Source: Chara braunii | Lineage: Eukaryota; Streptophyta; Charophyceae; Charales; Characeae | Length of the DNA stretch: 48,529 bases | Assembly: GCA_003427395.1 (NCBI GenBank) | Contig: BFEA01000293.1 | Span: 30,370 to 78,898 of the forward strand | Direction of reading: 5' to 3' | In this document: positions 45,328 to 48,529 of the stretch, in pieces | How the letters are laid out: each line of letters begins with the position of its first letter | Numbering within the stretch: the stretch's first letter is position 1 | Program-made: the position numbers and the translations under genes | Notes under the pieces: generated by a model | What the model was told of the DNA's origin: nothing | The model's input: only the letters and a program-made list of their open reading frames with translations | Databases searched by the model: none

Positions 45328-46021
45328 TTATTCGATACATGCGTCCTGGCAGAGATTGTGCCAGTAGGCCGAGCGGTCGTCTAAACGATAGACGTGTAGA
45401 TACACTTTTACTGTGCATAGTATGTTATAAATGTCCTTTTTCCCCAGTCTTGGCCCCATTTCTAGATACAGACGGTAAACAACGTCCGATGCCTCAAACT
45501 CGAAGCCCATCTCAGAAACTGACTGAGCCGCTAGTACCGCCCGTTCCACATTCTCTACTCCCCAAAACGCTTCATCAACTACGAACTGTGAGAGCGTGGT
45601 CTTAATATACATCGTTGGATATGTGAATTCGGCGGCCCATTTCGTTTTCAATTGATTGTACAATCTCCCCTTCTTCTCCCCAGTACATTCTTCGTGAAAA
45701 TGCCTCAAGGGTCATTCCTGCCGTCAAAACGTACTTGGAGATGAAGCAACTTTCCCCTATCGCAAGGTCAACTACGTGCGCCCTCCAGAGAAGGGCTGAT
45801 AGGTAAAGGGTCACTTTTACTATTGTACACCTTTTCCTCGTAGTCCATTCAGTTTCTATCCAAAGGAAGGCTTCCTGTCCTAGCGGTATTCCGCACCATG
45901 AATCTATCTCCTCATCTTCATCTATCTGCCTTCTGGGTAGTGTCATTTCAATCCCTCCTTCCTTCTGCTTCGGCAAATTGATCGAGAAGTGCCGATCAGC
46001 GAACCACATTACGGGAGCCAT
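45328..46021 (-). pseudogene. Unknown ~225-residue protein family, copy 2 (one frameshift)
   Basis: Starts at the ATG at 46021 (MAPVMWFADRHFSINLP) and runs with IEMTLPRRQ and QEAFLWIETEW to LEAFSRR. One frameshift near 45690 then moves it to the frame that ends at 45328, with WAAEFTYPTMYIKTTL, VYRLYLEMG and SAYWHNL. It aligns with the tandem copy at 46156-46839 over its whole length and with the copy at 21549-22223. The sequence before the start (GTAATAACGGGAGTACCAG) resembles the leader of copy 1, so the duplication took in upstream DNA. About 185 bp separate its end from the gag start. Function unknown; no known domain seen. Confidence 0.82.
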
Positions 46022-46155
46022 CTGGTACTCCCGTTATTACACAACAGACAAAGAAGAACTTTATCCTTTTAGTAACTGCCTAAGCTCCCTTGGCATACTT
46101 TGTTTCTCATATCCTAATGATTTATACCCTCAATTTTCCTGAGTACCTCTTCTTC

Positions 46156-46839
46156 TTATGGTATTTGACCGAGGATCCCCTGCTTCAATTCATCCCAATA
46201 GACATGCCTATTTGTCCAATCGTGTCGACGCGTATATGAATCGACTCGTGGCAACATGTCTTGTAATTCTCTTCCTTCAATCAAATGCCCTATCTCTAGG
46301 TATAAGTAGTATACCAACAGAGGGGTAGATGCGTGATATTCTCTCTCAGGTATCGCCATTGCGGCTTCCGCAACCCTTTCTACTTGAGACCTCCCTTCGA
46401 AGGCTGCATTTACGATAAATATGGGAAGGGTTCCTCTTAAATATGCTGCTGGTGGAAGAAACTCGTTAGCCCTCCTTACCCTCACAGTTTCTATAACTCT
46501 TTCAAATCCATTCAGACTTGCATCTCGTTTTTGAGATTCGAGCGCGGATTCTGCTATCCATAGTAGTCTAGAAAGAGATCGATCAATTCCTAAGACTAAA
46601 TTTATTATGATAGCTTGCAATTTTTCTGATGAGAGATCCAAGGTAACCCTTTCTACCGCACAATTCTCGCCTTTAACCCATCCAGACTCAATCCAGATGA
46701 AGGCTTGTTCTCCCATAGTCATCCCCCAACAGTACCCATTTTTCTCATTCTCCTCCTGACGACTTGGTAGGTTCATCATTAGGCCACGCCTCATTTGTAC
46801 GGGCTCTCTGACCGTGATTTAATATCGGGTAGAAGCCAT
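46156..46839 (-). pseudogene. Unknown ~225-residue protein family, copy 1 (one early stop)
   Basis: From the ATG at 46839 there are 228 codons in one frame, with a single TAA at codon 7 (46819-46821). From the next ATG (46794) the frame is open for 212 residues. Alignment with copies 2 and 3 favours 46839 as the original start. Conserved blocks: NLPSRQ, WGMTMGEQAFIWIESGW, ERVTLDLS, ANEFLPPAAYLRGTLP, QVERVAEAA, VYYLYLEIG and VYWDELKQ. It appears to be a soluble mixed alpha/beta protein; no signal peptide, membrane helix or zinc motif. This is the best-preserved copy and, if translation starts at 46794, could still give a protein. Confidence 0.78.
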
Positions 46840-46973
46840 TTTCTTTTCTTGTTGATACTGTCCACCTATTACATAACACAATCCAACCCACCTCTTTCAT
46901 TTACCTGGCGGATTTCAAACCCAGGATTTAACTAGTTTCCTATTTTATTTCATCACCTTATCCCATTTTAGGT

Positions 46974-46985
46974 CCTTATATAATC
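46974..46985 (-). promoter_or_regulatory. Possible TATA box upstream of unknown-protein copy 1
   Basis: GATTATATAAGG on the minus strand, about 140 bp before the ATG at 46839. Placement is plausible, but AT-rich sequence makes chance matches common. Confidence 0.3.
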
Positions 46986-46989
46986 TTCT

Positions 46990-47520
46990 TATACAATAAG
47001 TAAGATACCAACCCGCAGATCTCTATTTGACATAATATAAATATTAAGAGCGATATACACAACCTCCTATCAGGAGACGCAGACTGCGAGACAACGGGAG
47101 GGTCAGGTACATGCGGTGTCGCGTGGGGTCCTTGTTAGTGAGTTTTGGGGAGGACGGTATCGGAAGATGATGCAGCGCAGCAGCGGAAATTGACTCGCCG
47201 TGGTCAACTCCCGCGCTTTGTCAAAATTGCGTCTGCAGTCATGGTCAAGCTGGGCCCTAACGCATCGATTAGACTTCCCCTGGACCGAAACCGAGGGAAA
47301 GACGGCGCGACAGTACGGTCCCCTGGAGACCTGATCTTCCTCGTTGGGCTGGACCGAAGCGACCGCAATGGGCCAATTAGTGGGGTCCGGTCCAAACGGC
47401 ACTTGAAACGGACCAAGGGTTAGCGAGATAATTAAGATTGACCGGTTGCGACCGGACCGACACGACCTCGTAACCTGGCCAGAAAAGGAACAGCCCTAAG
47501 TAAGCCATATAGATGAACAG
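46990..47520. other. No gene seen
   Basis: Overlapping GC-rich frames on both strands (47103-47423) show no recognisable domain. I see no RNA gene. Confidence 0.45.
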
Positions 47521-47549
47521 CCAGACCCGAATAATTAAAATAGGGTTAT

Positions 47550-47704
47550 GTGCTATTTTTAGCACGGGACTGACTATTCGTTTCCCAAAGTCGGGCCTGC
47601 ACCAGTCCCGTTCTAAAAATAATACAGCCCCACGCTATTTTTAGCGTGGGACTGACTGTTCATCTACCGGGAACTGGGCCTACGCTAGTCCCGTTCTAAA
47701 AATA
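47550..47704. repeat. Tandem inverted repeats with covarying inner hairpins
   Basis: GTGCTA-TTTT-TAGCAC (47550-47565) and CACGCTA-TTTT-TAGCGTG (47631-47648) share a loop but have different, still perfect, stems. Each is followed about 35 nt later by AGTCCCGTTCTAAAAATA (ends near 47621 and 47704), which pairs with TATTTTTAGxxxGGGACT of the hairpin. A third, decayed unit lies at about 47736-47755. Confidence 0.85.
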
Positions 47705-47827
47705 GGACTGAGCGTTCATATCCCGAGGTCGGGACTACTGCTATTTTTTGCACAGGCCTGGTCTAGAGTTTGACCACAGCCCCGACCATGGGACTGCAGC
47801 ACAGCCCCGATCTCTTGACCTCTCCAT

Positions 47828-47834
47828 TATAAAA
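47828..47834 (+). promoter_or_regulatory. Possible TATA box
   Basis: CATTATAAAAGAGAGG is a good plant-type TATA motif followed by a GA-rich leader. No coding frame that I recognise lies downstream, so it may belong to an LTR or to a non-coding transcript. Confidence 0.35.
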
Positions 47835-48375
47835 GAGAGGCCACGTCACCCAAGAGGACAGATCAGTTCGGGAGAGATCAGCATATGTGGCGCACGTGGC
47901 TGGAGCACTTCAGCCCTGACGGAACGGCAAGAGACGGAGAGCATGAGTCAAAGATCAGCGACTTGCCAGCAGGAGTAAGAGAGGAGCACGGAGCAGGAGG
48001 CAAGAGAGTCGAGCGGAAGGCAAGCCAGGGAAGGGATAAGGAAAGGGGAGGGCAAGACTGGTCTTCCACTTTCCCTTTCTCATTCCTTTTCTTCTCTCTC
48101 GTCTCATCTTCCCTTTCACTCCCTCTTCTTCCCAACCGCCTCTATTTTCCTTTCACTCACCCTCCGCGAGCTGTGTACGTGCCATATCTGATCTGAGAGC
48201 ACTTGCCTGAACCTTGTATCTGATTGGTCATAAACTCTGAGCTCATACGCTGTATCTGACGGTCGCAATCAAACTGTGTGTTTGGGCACACTTGAGGGTT
48301 GAAACCGAACTACGTCTGCGCACACTGTATTTAAGGGTAACTTTTGACTATGTCTGCGCAGCTGCATCAGGAAGC

Positions 48376-48529
48376 AAGCCGATTTTTGAGACCAGCGCAG
48401 TCCCTATGAGTAAACAAGCCGATTTTGAGACTGCCAGCGCAGTCCCACTGAGTAAACAAGCCGAATTTGAGACTGCCAGCGCAGTCATACCGAGTATCAA
48501 GCCGATTTTGAGACTACCAGCGCAGTCCC
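48376..48529 (+). repeat. 42-bp tandem repeat, about four units, running off the window
   Basis: The unit AAGCCGATTTTGAGACTGCC + AGCGCAGTCCCACTGAGTAAAC starts at 48376, 48415, 48457 and 48499. Each holds the small inverted repeat GACTGC-CAGC-GCAGTC or a variant. The array continues past the window edge. Confidence 0.92.

Overview
The window looks like intergenic DNA from a large, repeat-rich eukaryotic nuclear genome. I find no intact host gene with a recognisable function, no rRNA and no CRISPR. The only clear proteins are decayed Ty3/gypsy-type retrotransposon polyproteins, all on the minus strand, plus a small unrecognised protein family found near them. The wording of the gag and pol motifs (for example IDPxIPGGTR after the zinc knuckle, and LPNADQLPES in the reverse transcriptase) resembles what I remember of charophyte green algae such as Chara braunii. 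That is recognition from memory, not a search, so treat the organism as a moderate-confidence guess.

Layout. 1-10.6 kb: at least two full copies (A, B) and one inverted fragment of a non-coding repeat of about 3.1-3.5 kb, linked to a ~700-bp module that is inverted in front of copy A. 10.6-10.9 kb: a false triplication around retained Nextera junction adapter. 10.9-13.7 kb: GC-rich DNA without a gene, with a tRNA-like sequence. 13.8-17.5 kb: repeat D, ending in a tRNA-headed SINE-like element. 19.5-22.2 kb (minus): a decayed gag and a copy of the ~225-residue unknown protein. 22.6-24.6 kb: a palindromic satellite and a fold-back element. 26.2-33.2 kb: module, repeat copy C and repeat D', with a third adapter artefact. 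33.6-34.8 kb: tRNA-like and SINE-like pieces. 36.0-38.5 kb (minus): a second type of gag. 38.9-45.1 kb (minus): a nearly complete gag-protease-RT-RNase H-integrase element broken by many stops and shifts. 45.3-46.8 kb (minus): two tandem copies of the unknown protein. 47.5-48.5 kb: covarying hairpins, a TATA motif and a 42-bp tandem repeat.

Two items stand out. First, repeats A, B and C carry roughly ten hairpins each, with a near-constant loop (around AAACTTAT) but stems of different sequence that remain complementary; at one equivalent position the three copies carry three different perfect stems. Second, a family of ~225-residue proteins of unknown function occurs three times upstream of Ty3/gypsy gag genes of the same clade. 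Both can be seen in the sequence; their roles are not known.
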